Source of the DNA: Paenibacillus pasadenensis
GTDB taxonomy: Bacteria > Bacillota > Bacilli > Paenibacillales > Paenibacillaceae
Assembly: GCF_023715725.1 (NCBI RefSeq)
Contig: NZ_JAMBOT010000010.1
Location: forward strand, 1-64,000
DNA: 64,000 nucleotides
Reading direction: 5' to 3'
The notes under the pieces were generated by a model. It was not told the DNA's origin, searched no databases, and saw only the letters and a list, made by a program, of their open reading frames with translations. Each line of letters begins with the position of its first letter. Position 1 is the stretch's first letter. Positions 15,206-22,293 of the stretch are shown here, piece after piece. The position numbers were made by a program, and so were the translations under genes.

Positions 15206-15250
15206 AATACATCGCCATCGGGCTCACGAGCCTTGGCGATGTATTTTTCT
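15206..15250 (+). terminator. Intrinsic terminator of the sulfurtransferase gene
   Basis: AATACATCGCCA (15206-15217) pairs with TGGCGATGTATT (15234-15245), with an inner GGCTC/GAGCC pairing, then a T run. Confidence 0.85.
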
Positions 15251-15339
15251 ATATCCGGAGTCTACAAGGAGTCACCAGTTGAGATATTGATGTGCCAAAG
15301 GGGGAACGTTACACGTATGGCATATTCTCGGAGGCGTTT

Positions 15340-15375
15340 GGAGTGCATCATCCATGCGGTGATGCACTCCTTTTT
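15340..15375 (+). terminator. Orphan intrinsic terminator
   Basis: GGAGTGCATCA, 9-base loop, TGATGCACTCC, then TTTTT. No recognised gene ends just upstream: the previous gene already has a terminator at 15206-15250. The 90 bases between could be a small transcript or the remnant of a lost gene. The spacer from 15170 to 15510 otherwise holds nothing I can name. Confidence 0.75.
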
Positions 15376-15510
15376 GTCATGCTCCGGGGGGGCGAGTTCA
15401 ACAGCTAGTCAACGCCCGCCTCGTTATAGATCAATTTATCACTTATATTTGTTGAATTATTTTCCATTTAGTGCTCTATAATTACTTATCTATTGTGATG
15501 GAGGGTACAT

Positions 15511-16461
15511 ATGATGAAACTGCAAAGGCTCTTATCCATCATTATTTTATTGCTGAATCGCCGCCTGGTGCAGGCCAAGGAGCTTGCAGAACGGTTCGAG
15601 GTGTCTGTGCGAACGATATATCGGGATATCGATGCCATTAATATGGCTGGAATCCCCATTGTCACTTACCAGGGAACGAATGGAGGCATCGGGCTGGCGG
15701 AAGGATATCGATTGGACCGCAACGTGCTGACCAACGATGAGCTGGCTGCCATATTCACCGCTTTGCAAAGCATCTCTACCTCATACGGCAACGAACAGAA
15801 TTTACAGCTGATGGAGAAAATTAATAGTGTCGTACCCGCTTCATATTTTGAAGATTTCCAACACAAGGCGAATCGCGTGCTGATCGACTACTCGCCTTGG
15901 GACGGTAATGAAAGGCTGCGGCCCAAACTGCTTTTAGTAAAGGAAGCCATAGACCACTGCCTAATAGCGGAGTTCATCTATACCAACGCCAACGGGGTAG
16001 TATCACATCGTATGGTGGAGCCGCATAGACTCATTTTGAAAGGGAGACAATGGTATTTGCAAGCCTACTGTCTGGAAAAGGAGGAGTTCCGGCTATTCAA
16101 GCTGAAAAGGATGAATGAACTAGCGATCAGTAAAGGGGAGCCCTTTTCTCGCCGAGAGTTTGCGACGCAGGAAAGCCCCGCAGGGAAGGGGTTAAGCGAA
16201 TCTTCCAGTACGATAGAGTTCACCTTAAGCTTCCAAGCCGACTCCCGTCATTTGGCAGAGGAATGGTTTGATATTGAAGAAATTCTGCTGATGGCTGACG
16301 GCAGTTGGCAGGTGAGAAAGGCTTATCCGGAAGATGAATGGTTGTATCGATTCATTCTCGGCTTCGGCCACAGCGCGGAAGTGCTTGAGCCTCCTCATCT
16401 GCGTGAGATCATCGCTCGTCGCACAGAACAAGCTGCAAAGATATATAGAACGGACGGATAA
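15511..16461 (+). CDS. YafY-type HTH/WYL transcriptional regulator
   Basis: A 316-residue regulator. Residues 1-60 are an HTH_11-type winged helix (RLVQAKELAERFEVSVRTIY). The middle and C-terminal parts (about 140-220) are the WYL domain, thought to sense small ligands or nucleotides; here the family motif reads RQWYLQAYCLEKEEFRLFKL. A WCX-like tail ends the protein. GGAGGG precedes the ATG. It is followed by a GyrI-like ligand-binding protein, which it may control. A decayed relative of the same family lies at 19567. Confidence 0.88.
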   Translation: MMKLQRLLSIIILLLNRRLVQAKELAERFEVSVRTIYRDIDAINMAGIPIVTYQGTNGGIGLAEGYRLDRNVLTNDELAAIFTALQSISTSYGNEQNLQLMEKINSVVPASYFEDFQHKANRVLIDYSPWDGNERLRPKLLLVKEAIDHCLIAEFIYTNANGVVSHRMVEPHRLILKGRQWYLQAYCLEKEEFRLFKLKRMNELAISKGEPFSRREFATQESPAGKGLSESSSTIEFTLSFQADSRHLAEEWFDIEEILLMADGSWQVRKAYPEDEWLYRFILGFGHSAEVLEPPHLREIIARRTEQAAKIYRTDG

Positions 16462-16464
16462 AGA

Positions 16465-16488
16465 AACATGACAGATAGCTGTCATGTT
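16465..16488. promoter_or_regulatory. Perfect inverted repeat between regulator and GyrI-like gene
   Basis: AACATGACAG, 4 bases, CTGTCATGTT: a perfect 10-bp dyad just after the regulator stop and 48 bases before the next gene. Could be an operator for the regulator or an attenuating hairpin; the T-rich tail (GCGTTTTA) is weak for a terminator. Confidence 0.5.
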
Positions 16489-16535
16489 AGGCGTTTTATA
16501 CTGAATTCATTCAACGATAAGGAGAATGATTAGGG

Positions 16536-17087
16536 ATGAAACAAAACGAATTGAAGCCAGCGGCACATAACCGCAAGACTCCAAATAGCAAAAAAATTGA
16601 ACCTGCCCGTTTCGAGGAGCATCCTTCTTTCACGTTGGCCGGCATAAGCACTGTCACGACCAATGCAGCCGAATTAAGCGGCGAAGGCAAAATCGGCAAG
16701 CTGTATGAGCAGTTTTACTCCCAAAATATTGGCGAACATCTGGCCCCTCATCAGCAACAACCTGGCCAATATAGCTGTTATTTTAACTATAAAGCTGGCG
16801 ATGCCGGACAATATGAAGTGATGGTTGGCGTACATGTACGAGACAATGTGCAGGATCAATATCCCGAGTCTGTCTCGACGTTCATAGTTCCCTCTGCCAA
16901 ATACGCGGTGTTCGTCTCGGAACCGGGACCTATTATAGAGGCGGTGCAGCGGGCTTGGGCCGATATTTGGCAATGGTCGCGGCAGCCCGGCAATGTGCGG
17001 GCGTTCACAGGCGATTTTGAGTATTACGGCCCGAATATCGATCCGATCGACGGCCAAGTAGAGATATATATCGCTATTAGCCAGTAG
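16536..17087 (+). CDS. GyrI-like small-molecule-binding protein (AraC effector-binding type)
   Basis: A 183-residue soluble protein. After a polar lead of about 25 residues it has the SOUL/GyrI fold pattern: FEEHPSFTLAGISTVTTNA, a cationic-ligand pocket region, and the end RAFTGDFEYYGPN followed by GQVEIYIAIS. Stand-alone members, such as integron Cass2 proteins, bind drugs or other organic cations, and they are often paired with YafY-type regulators, as here. AAGGAGAA precedes the start. The ligand is unknown. Confidence 0.8.
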   Translation: MKQNELKPAAHNRKTPNSKKIEPARFEEHPSFTLAGISTVTTNAAELSGEGKIGKLYEQFYSQNIGEHLAPHQQQPGQYSCYFNYKAGDAGQYEVMVGVHVRDNVQDQYPESVSTFIVPSAKYAVFVSEPGPIIEAVQRAWADIWQWSRQPGNVRAFTGDFEYYGPNIDPIDGQVEIYIAISQ

Positions 17088-17099
17088 TTGCTTGCGCCG

Positions 17100-17182
17100 C
17101 ACCACAAAAAGTAGACCGCCCCTCTGCTAGGTAAACGGTCTATTTCTGATTCAAATTCCGAAGCCGACCGCCTTAAAGCGGA
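17100..17182 (+). repeat. Fossil 3' end of a holin-like toxin locus
   Basis: This stretch closely matches the end of the toxin locus at 19033-19110. It shares the stop-codon context (AAAAAGTAGACCGCCCCTC), the terminator arms TAGACCG/CGGTCTA, and CCGAAGCCGACCGCC followed by an AAAGCGGA-like tail. The toxin reading frame is missing: the GyrI-like gene ends 12 bases before. The antisense promoter is also absent. It can still act as a terminator for the gene upstream. Confidence 0.7.
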
Positions 17183-17192
17183 AGCAGAGCAT

Positions 17193-17795
17193 TTAGTTCA
17201 ACTGTTTAAGTATGGTCATCCATATTCTCAAACCTGTGACCCATAACGTCAAAGCAGACCCAAAACCGATAAAAGCAGACGTCGCAATCAAAGTTACATT
17301 GCCAATAGTGGCTTCCATCGGTAAAAAGAAAGTGATCATGCCCAGAACACATAGAACTGCACCTGTACCGTAATAAAATCTTTCTCTGAATAATTGAGCT
17401 AAAGGGAAAAAATGAATACCTACAATGAGCGCCATTATAGGGAAAAAGAGTTCAAATTGATTGATGGCGTTGCAAATTATACTTGCTATAAAAATCGCAA
17501 CACCTTCTAGGCCGAAGATCAAACCAAATTTTCGATTTATTTTTCTCCAATGTTCCTTATCCTCCGGTGTAAAAGCAGCGCTATTCATTTTACGGGCTTT
17601 ACCAAAAAGCGAAATGGCTCCAGTCAGTAATACTAATGTCACCAGCCCCGAAATAATAAGCAGCCATGGAGCCCCTAGTTCACGTGAGCCAGCAATACCA
17701 ATGGAAGCCCAAAGCGCTCCAAAAAAAGTCATAAACATTACGCCATTTGCAGCTCCAAATACAGCGGACTTCGGTAATTTTACTAAATCGTTCAT
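17193..17795 (-). CDS. Integral membrane protein, DUF7010-like
   Basis: A 200-residue protein with about six membrane helices, a charged loop after helix 2 (KARKMNSAAFTPEDKEHWRK) and no signal peptide. It resembles the uncharacterised DUF7010-type proteins of Bacillus and Paenibacillus; the family name is tentative. A GGGAG ribosome site precedes the ATG at 17795. It stands alone. Its stop abuts the toxin-locus fossil, which suggests rearrangement at this point. Confidence 0.65.
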   Translation of the reverse strand: MNDLVKLPKSAVFGAANGVMFMTFFGALWASIGIAGSRELGAPWLLIISGLVTLVLLTGAISLFGKARKMNSAAFTPEDKEHWRKINRKFGLIFGLEGVAIFIASIICNAINQFELFFPIMALIVGIHFFPLAQLFRERFYYGTGAVLCVLGMITFFLPMEATIGNVTLIATSAFIGFGSALTLWVTGLRIWMTILKQLN

Positions 17796-18118
17796 GTTGA
17801 TCAGACTCCCTGTGATTCAAATTTTGGCCATGCGGGACACCGAGCCTTATAAGCATATTCGCTGATCCTTTATTTATAATGCGAGATGGTCAGCTTATCG
17901 ATAAACAAAAGCCGTACCCGCTGCTCCGAAGGTGCATTGGTAGCTCACCTTTCTCATTAGGATTGTTACCCAGCATTGAGGTGGCATTTTCCAGTTATCA
18001 GTTTGAATGATTGTAATTTACGAACTGTAAGATGTAAACAATCTATTTAATTTTTAGGAATCGTTATAGTGTGATGGACTAAAGACGGCAACAGTTCTAT
18101 CTCCATCTTTCATAATCG
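17796..18118. other. Intergenic spacer
   Basis: About 320 bases, AT-rich towards the right. A hairpin AAGGTG/CACCTT lies near 17930-17955. It presumably carries the promoter of the minus-strand membrane protein and formerly that of the decayed HAD gene. No other element recognised. Confidence 0.4.
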
Positions 18119-18757
18119 GTGGATCACATGATTATCGATAATAACAACCAAGATAGTGAATCCTTGGCAAAAGAAGGCACGCGCTATGGATTTAAACAGG
18201 TTTTGGGAAGGGAGCCCACAGAGGACGAATTTGCTCAGCTTGTTGGAAGACCCGTACCAGTAGTTTATAAAGAATGGTTTAATGACGAGTTGGCCAATCA
18301 GATACTTGAAAGGGAACTCATTTTTACCAAGAACGCGCTGGACAAATTACTTGCTACCCAGGTGTACAAGAGTTGCTGAACGAATTGAAGCGGAGAGGTT
18401 ATCGAATGGGGGTCGTCTCTTCCAAGCGACGATTACATGTCGTGAATGAGCTGAAATCGAAGGCGTTGGATATCTTATTTGATGTCATTGTAGCTCAAGA
18501 AGACACTATACTGCACAAATCCAGATCCCTTGCTACTTGCGGCAAATCACCTTAAGTCCGTCCCCAGGAATTGTGTATATATCGGGGATCAGCCTTCAGA
18601 CATACGGGCAGCTGATGCAGCGGGAATGAAAAGTGTCGCTGCGCTCTGGGGAGACGGTAGGGTAAAACGACTAGAACCAGTGTGTCCAACCATGTTGGCC
18701 CATTCACCCAAGGACATACTTTACTTCCTATCATACATTCCAATGAAGATGAACTAG
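18119..18757 (+). pseudogene. HAD-family phosphatase, decayed by frameshifts
   Basis: Three consecutive pieces of one HAD hydrolase of the Gph/PpaX type lie in two frames. Frame A (18119-18355) codes for the cap region, with KEGTRYGFKQVLGREPTEDE. Frame B (about 18355-18515) continues YPGVQELLNELKRRGYRMGV, where VVSSK is motif II. Frame A resumes at about 18530 with NCVYIGDQPSDIRAADAAGM (motif IV). The total length is near the family norm of about 215 residues, but the DxDGT nucleophile motif at the N-terminus is not seen and two shifts interrupt the frame. It cannot make an active enzyme as written; sequencing error would have to occur twice. Confidence 0.8.
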
Positions 18758-18934
18758 AGCAGCCTAGAATATGTATCAGCAGCACCGTCGTTTTTATCAA
18801 AAATGCTGTTGCATCGATACTTAAAATGAGAACATATGATCGCTATAAATTAGGGGATTATGATACAATAGAACAAGCACATAGAACGGCTTGCAAGGGT
18901 GGTCGGCTACCTCTCCGAGAAGGGAGGGATGCCC

Positions 18935-19042
18935 ATGGAGGTTAAAGACGCTTTGACGCTAATGATCGGTTTTGGTGCGCTTATTGTGGCGCTGCTGACG
19001 TTGATTGTTGCCATCATTGCATTAATTAACCAACAAAAATAG
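18935..19042 (+). CDS. Holin-like type I toxin peptide
   Basis: A 35-residue peptide. A short polar start (MEVKDALTL) is followed by one membrane helix, then NQQK. This is the pattern of the TxpA/BsrG/holin-like toxins of Bacilli, which damage the membrane or envelope when overproduced. AGGGAGGG gives a strong ribosome site. A -10-like TATGATACAAT at 18859-18869 is the likely promoter, giving a leader with the CGGCTTGCAAGGGTGGTCGGC segment seen in such loci. The mRNA ends at the stem 19035-19074. A convergent antisense RNA overlaps its 3' end. Confidence 0.82.
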   Translation: MEVKDALTLMIGFGALIVALLTLIVAIIALINQQK

Positions 19043-19153
19043 ACCGCCCCTCACCAGGTAACCGGTCTATTTTTGACTGCAATACCGAAGCCGACCGCCT
19101 TTGAAGCGGACTATTGTGCCGGAGGAGTCGTGTTGGAGCACGGCTCCTTCTTT
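19033..19153 (-). ncRNA. Antisense antitoxin RNA of the holin-like toxin
   Basis: Inferred transcript of about 120 bases starting just after the minus-strand promoter at 19160-19188. It ends at the 12-bp stem AAAAATAGACCG/CGGTCTATTTTT, which has T runs on both strands. It forms a 5' hairpin (GGAGCCGTG/ CACGACTCC) and overlaps the toxin mRNA 3' end, as in TxpA/RatA-type pairs. Pairing would block translation or trigger RNase III cleavage; this is known for the family, not shown here. Confidence 0.7.
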
Positions 19154-19159
19154 AGTTTT

Positions 19160-19188
19160 ATTATAACGACGCTAGTTTATTCATGCAA
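19160..19188 (-). promoter_or_regulatory. SigA promoter of the antitoxin RNA
   Basis: On the minus strand TTGCAT (19188-19183), exactly 17 bases, TATAAT (19165-19160). A near-consensus promoter pointing into the toxin 3' region, with no protein gene downstream. Confidence 0.75.
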
Positions 19189-19237
19189 TTATTTAATTCA
19201 GAGCGGTTGTTGCGGCACAATAGGCGGGGTGCTTTAA

Positions 19238-19555
19238 CTACTCGTTCCTCTCCGTAAACACTTGAAAAGTAACTCCAAACCGATCCGTCACCATGCCATA
19301 GGCGGGGCTGAAATAGAGCGGCTGCAGGGGGAAGAGTACCTTTCCTTCTGCACGCAGCGCATCATAAATGCGCTCCGCTTCTGCTACTTCCTTTACGGTA
19401 AGGCAGATGTTGACCTGTTCTCCGCGCTCTAACGGTTGGTTGGGCTCTGAGTCGCTGACAAACAGCTCAGACCCACCGACAACCAGCACGGAATGGGCGA
19501 TTCGTTTCTTCATTTCTTCGGGCACTGGCGTACTTCCGTCTTCCTCCGGGATTTC
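19238..19555 (-). pseudogene. PhnB-like VOC protein, N-terminal part deleted
   Basis: The C-terminal two thirds of a PhnB-type vicinal-oxygen-chelate protein: PEEMKKRIAHSVLVVGGSEL, then FVSDSEP, ending YGMVTDRFGVTFQVFTE. Family members have about 140 residues and begin with a strand-helix unit that is missing here. Similarity seems to run up to about 19555 (GEIPEEDGSTPVPEE) and then stops at the junction with the remains of a divergent WYL regulator. A GTG at 19525 could start a 95-residue product, but it has no ribosome site worth noting. Probably dead. Confidence 0.75.
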
Positions 19556-19566
19556 TCCAATATCAG

Positions 19567-20163
19567 ATGAGAGACAGGGTTGACTTCATTACGCCAGTTC
19601 GAAAAGCTAAATCGCCGTATTTGTCCGTATTGCTGGATGCAGCGATTCGGCAATCTGTCTTGCTTGTGGATTATACGTCTAAAAAGAAGCGGGTAAAACG
19701 GGAGATTCAACCGATCGGCATTTATACTCAAGATGGATTGTGGTATTGCTCGGCCTATTGTTTTCTTCGCAAGTCTTTTCGTGTGTTCCGCTGTGACCGA
19801 ATCGATTCTGCTATTCCATCGGACTCTCCGCCGCATGATTTGCAGAAAATTCATTTGGGGAGCCCAATGGAGCGGATTCACCCTGAAAGCGGCAGCGTGT
19901 ACCTATATGCTGAACTGTCCAAGACAGGAGTAGAAGCATGCGAGGCGGGTCTTTGTCCGGTTTCTCTGCTCCATGTTCGCCATGACAACACGGGGTGGCT
20001 CGAAGGAGATATAGCGAGAGAAGATATTCCGTTTTACGCTTCTTATTTTGTCGGGCTCGTTAAGGAAGCTGCGGTGCGGCAACCGGAGGAGCTGCGAGCG
20101 GCGATTAAGCAACTACTGTCCGAAATGATGGAGCAATACACAGAGAATGAGGTGCGAGAATAA
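19567..20163 (+). pseudogene. YafY-type WYL regulator, DNA-binding domain deleted
   Basis: Open for 198 codons, but it holds only the WYL and tail region of a YafY-type regulator: LLDAAIRQSVLLVDYTSKKK, REIQPIGIYTQDGLWYCSAY and KSFRVFRCDRI. The N-terminal helix-turn-helix of about 100 residues is gone and no ribosome site precedes the ATG. The break lies within about 10 bases of the lost end of the divergent VOC gene. One deletion therefore removed both 5' ends and the shared promoter. Compare the intact relative at 15511. Confidence 0.78.
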
Positions 20164-20264
20164 ATACAGGCGAAATATAAAAGTTTAATTCCTAAATCGA
20201 ACGAGCCGCTCAATACCTTCCCGATTTCCAGCAAATCGTGGATCGCTCCGTAGACAAGTTAAAA

Positions 20265-20315
20265 GGACCGGCAGATCTCGCTCTTATAGCGGCTGCCGGT
20301 TCTTGTCTTGTTTTT
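20265..20315. terminator. Intrinsic terminator between convergent genes
   Basis: ACCGGCAG (20267-20274) pairs with CTGCCGGT (20293-20300), with an inner CGCT/AGCG hairpin and a T-rich tail on the plus strand; on the minus strand the tail is CCTTTTAAC. Confidence 0.7.
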
Positions 20316-20329
20316 AGCAATCGTTCAAG

Positions 20330-21751
20330 TCATGACATTTGTGGAAAGTTCAATTCCCTTACAACTTCACGTTCATCGCGGCTAACCTCCGCAAAGCCCA
20401 GAGAGGCATATAAGCGGGATGCTCGCTCGTTCTCCGGCCGATGCCCAAGTCTGATTTTATTGCAGGGTGATTTGTCCCTGATACAACGAATAAGCTCCTC
20501 CATGCCTAACCGTCCAAATCCTCGGCTTTGGAATCTATGGTCAATCATATAAGCCATAATCCAATCGCTTCCATCATCCGGATCGACGGTACAAACCGCA
20601 AACCCTACCAGTTGATCCTCAGCATATAAAGCCAGGGGCGTAAACTTGCAAAAAGCCGACTCCGCGAGCCAATAGACTGCCGGTACAGGGAATGCTTGTT
20701 TCTGTTCATCGCTGACTTCAAGTTGAGAACAGGCATACCAATTGTTTTGGTCGACCGGCCTAAGCTTTATCATAGGTTGAAAACGTTCCCGTATCCGACA
20801 ACATACTTTTAGAAGCTTGTCTTTTAGTTCGATGGCCCATTCAGGCGAACGTTGAATGTCCATGTCTTCCACGCTGCGGAGGAGACGTGCAAAAACATAT
20901 AAATCGGAAAACCTTTGAAATAAGGGGAATAATTGCACCCAGCTTTCATTCAAGGGTCGAATCGACCGATAACCGGCTAAGAAACCCTCTATTTTGTGCT
21001 GAGCGTTAGCATCATTTTGTTCCACTAGATCTGTTATGGCGGATGCAATATCCATTGCATACCAGTGAATCATCGCATCGTCAAAATCAATGGCGTAAAA
21101 ACGAGACTCTTCTTCATCATAAAAAATATTGTCGGTTTCAAAATCATAATGAATCAAACCTATATGCTCCGCATCGGCTGGAAGCTTTGAAAGTTGTAGA
21201 TGTATTTGCTGAAGCTCATGTTGGGCACTCTTTTCACAGGGATGGCGCTGTAATACGGAAGAAACAAACTTCAGCGCATCTTGCCAATTGCCTCGTTTTG
21301 CTGCTCCGAAAGGATACGACTCCGATAGGATGTGCATGGAAGCGAGTGAACTTCCCCAATTTTTGAGTTGTTGATCCGACATCCCATCCAGTGAAAGATA
21401 TACTCCTTTAGCTTTTTCAAATACGACGCCGTAATAACGTCCATGATTAGCCGTACAGATTGTCTCAATTAAGTTACCATTGTTGGAGGGGATGGGAGCC
21501 ACTGTCGGATAACCGCCAGCTATCAGATACTGCATAAAATCAAGCTCGGCCTGAATATTCTCAGGTGTATTGTCCTCTTCATGAATAAATCTTAAAAACT
21601 GTCGCACACCGTTTTGTTCAAATAAATAGATAAAATTACTGCTTGCTCTCCAAAACTTTAACGTATCCGTATCATGCGCCCAATATTGAAGCATTTGTTT
21701 GGCAACGGAATCATTTTCTAATCCACGCACCATGTTGTTTAATGACATCAT
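20330..21751 (-). CDS. Fusion of an aminoglycoside-phosphotransferase-like kinase and a GNAT acetyltransferase
   Basis: A 473-residue two-domain protein. Residues 1-325 are an APH/choline-kinase-like fold with the catalytic loop HYDFETDN (His201, Asp203, Asn208) and the Mg-binding IDFDD (Asp222, Asp224). Residues 327-473 are a GNAT domain with DHRFQSRGFGRLGMEEL as the acetyl-CoA loop and NERASRLYASLGF near the end. The order is the reverse of the AAC-APH resistance enzyme of Gram-positive cocci. Whether it acts on aminoglycosides or on another small molecule is open. GGGGAGG precedes the start (ATG 21751 or 21748). Confidence 0.82.
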   Translation of the reverse strand: MMSLNNMVRGLENDSVAKQMLQYWAHDTDTLKFWRASSNFIYLFEQNGVRQFLRFIHEEDNTPENIQAELDFMQYLIAGGYPTVAPIPSNNGNLIETICTANHGRYYGVVFEKAKGVYLSLDGMSDQQLKNWGSSLASMHILSESYPFGAAKRGNWQDALKFVSSVLQRHPCEKSAQHELQQIHLQLSKLPADAEHIGLIHYDFETDNIFYDEEESRFYAIDFDDAMIHWYAMDIASAITDLVEQNDANAQHKIEGFLAGYRSIRPLNESWVQLFPLFQRFSDLYVFARLLRSVEDMDIQRSPEWAIELKDKLLKVCCRIRERFQPMIKLRPVDQNNWYACSQLEVSDEQKQAFPVPAVYWLAESAFCKFTPLALYAEDQLVGFAVCTVDPDDGSDWIMAYMIDHRFQSRGFGRLGMEELIRCIRDKSPCNKIRLGHRPENERASRLYASLGFAEVSRDEREVVRELNFPQMS

Positions 21752-22073
21752 CTAACGATTGCCTCCCCGTACCTAATGAGAGGTTATTCCATTTATAAGC
21801 AATGACCTCTCATAGGCTTCTTTGTGTTGTTGAACGTATGCAAACACCATCACTCCTTCAAGTCATAGTAGGGTCGTAAGCTCCCTGTCATCTGGGCTGT
21901 TTTCCCCCTAGAGAAATTGTCGGGTTAATTTCCACTTTTATCAAGGTGTAGTTTGGATTAAATGAAATTATCCTAGCCAATCTGTAGTCAGCTTATGACA
22001 TGTTGGAGCTATTTTCAGGATGGAATTAATTGGATTATAATAAGAGAGCAGAGATTACACAGGGGGATAGAAC
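21752..22073. other. Intergenic spacer with an inverted repeat
   Basis: About 320 bases. ATGAGAGGT (21776-21784) and ACCTCTCAT (21805-21813) form a 9-bp dyad 25 bases upstream of the APH-GNAT start and may be an operator. The rest holds no recognised feature. Confidence 0.45.
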
Positions 22074-22154
22074 ATGAATAAAAAATCGTGGATAGGTGTT
22101 ATTGCTGGAACGTTTCTGATTGGGAATGCAACAGGAGCTTGGGCGAATATATAA
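22074..22154 (+). CDS. Signal-peptide-only reading frame (gene remnant)
   Basis: Twenty-six codons behind a good ribosome site (AGGGGGAT). It begins MNKKSW, followed by a hydrophobic core and an AWA signal-peptidase-like cleavage site, and stops two codons later (NI). It reads exactly like the secretion signal of a larger exported protein whose mature part is lost: a fragment of an unrelated membrane protein lies on the other strand right after the stop. It could also be a functional short membrane peptide. Confidence 0.5.
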   Translation: MNKKSWIGVIAGTFLIGNATGAWANI

Positions 22155-22290
22155 AGGACGCTTTACAAACTTCAGTGCTGCGGGCTTTCTCCATAGCGGC
22201 AAAAACAAGGAGATGACGCCAACGAGTCCCATGCACAAGTTAGCAAAGCCAAGTTCGCGTATAATAAGGGGCAGCAACTCTAAGGAGGAC
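22155..22290 (-). pseudogene. Fragment of a DUF6790-like membrane protein
   Basis: The minus strand reads LLPLIIRELGFANLCMGLVG, then VISLFLPLWRKPAALKF. The RELGFAN...G..SLF.P.WR.PAA pattern is reminiscent of the middle of DUF6790-type membrane proteins of about 180 residues. Neither end of such a protein is present. The fragment is squeezed between the signal-peptide remnant and the ribosome site of the next gene. Confidence 0.5.
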
Positions 22291-22293
22291 AAC

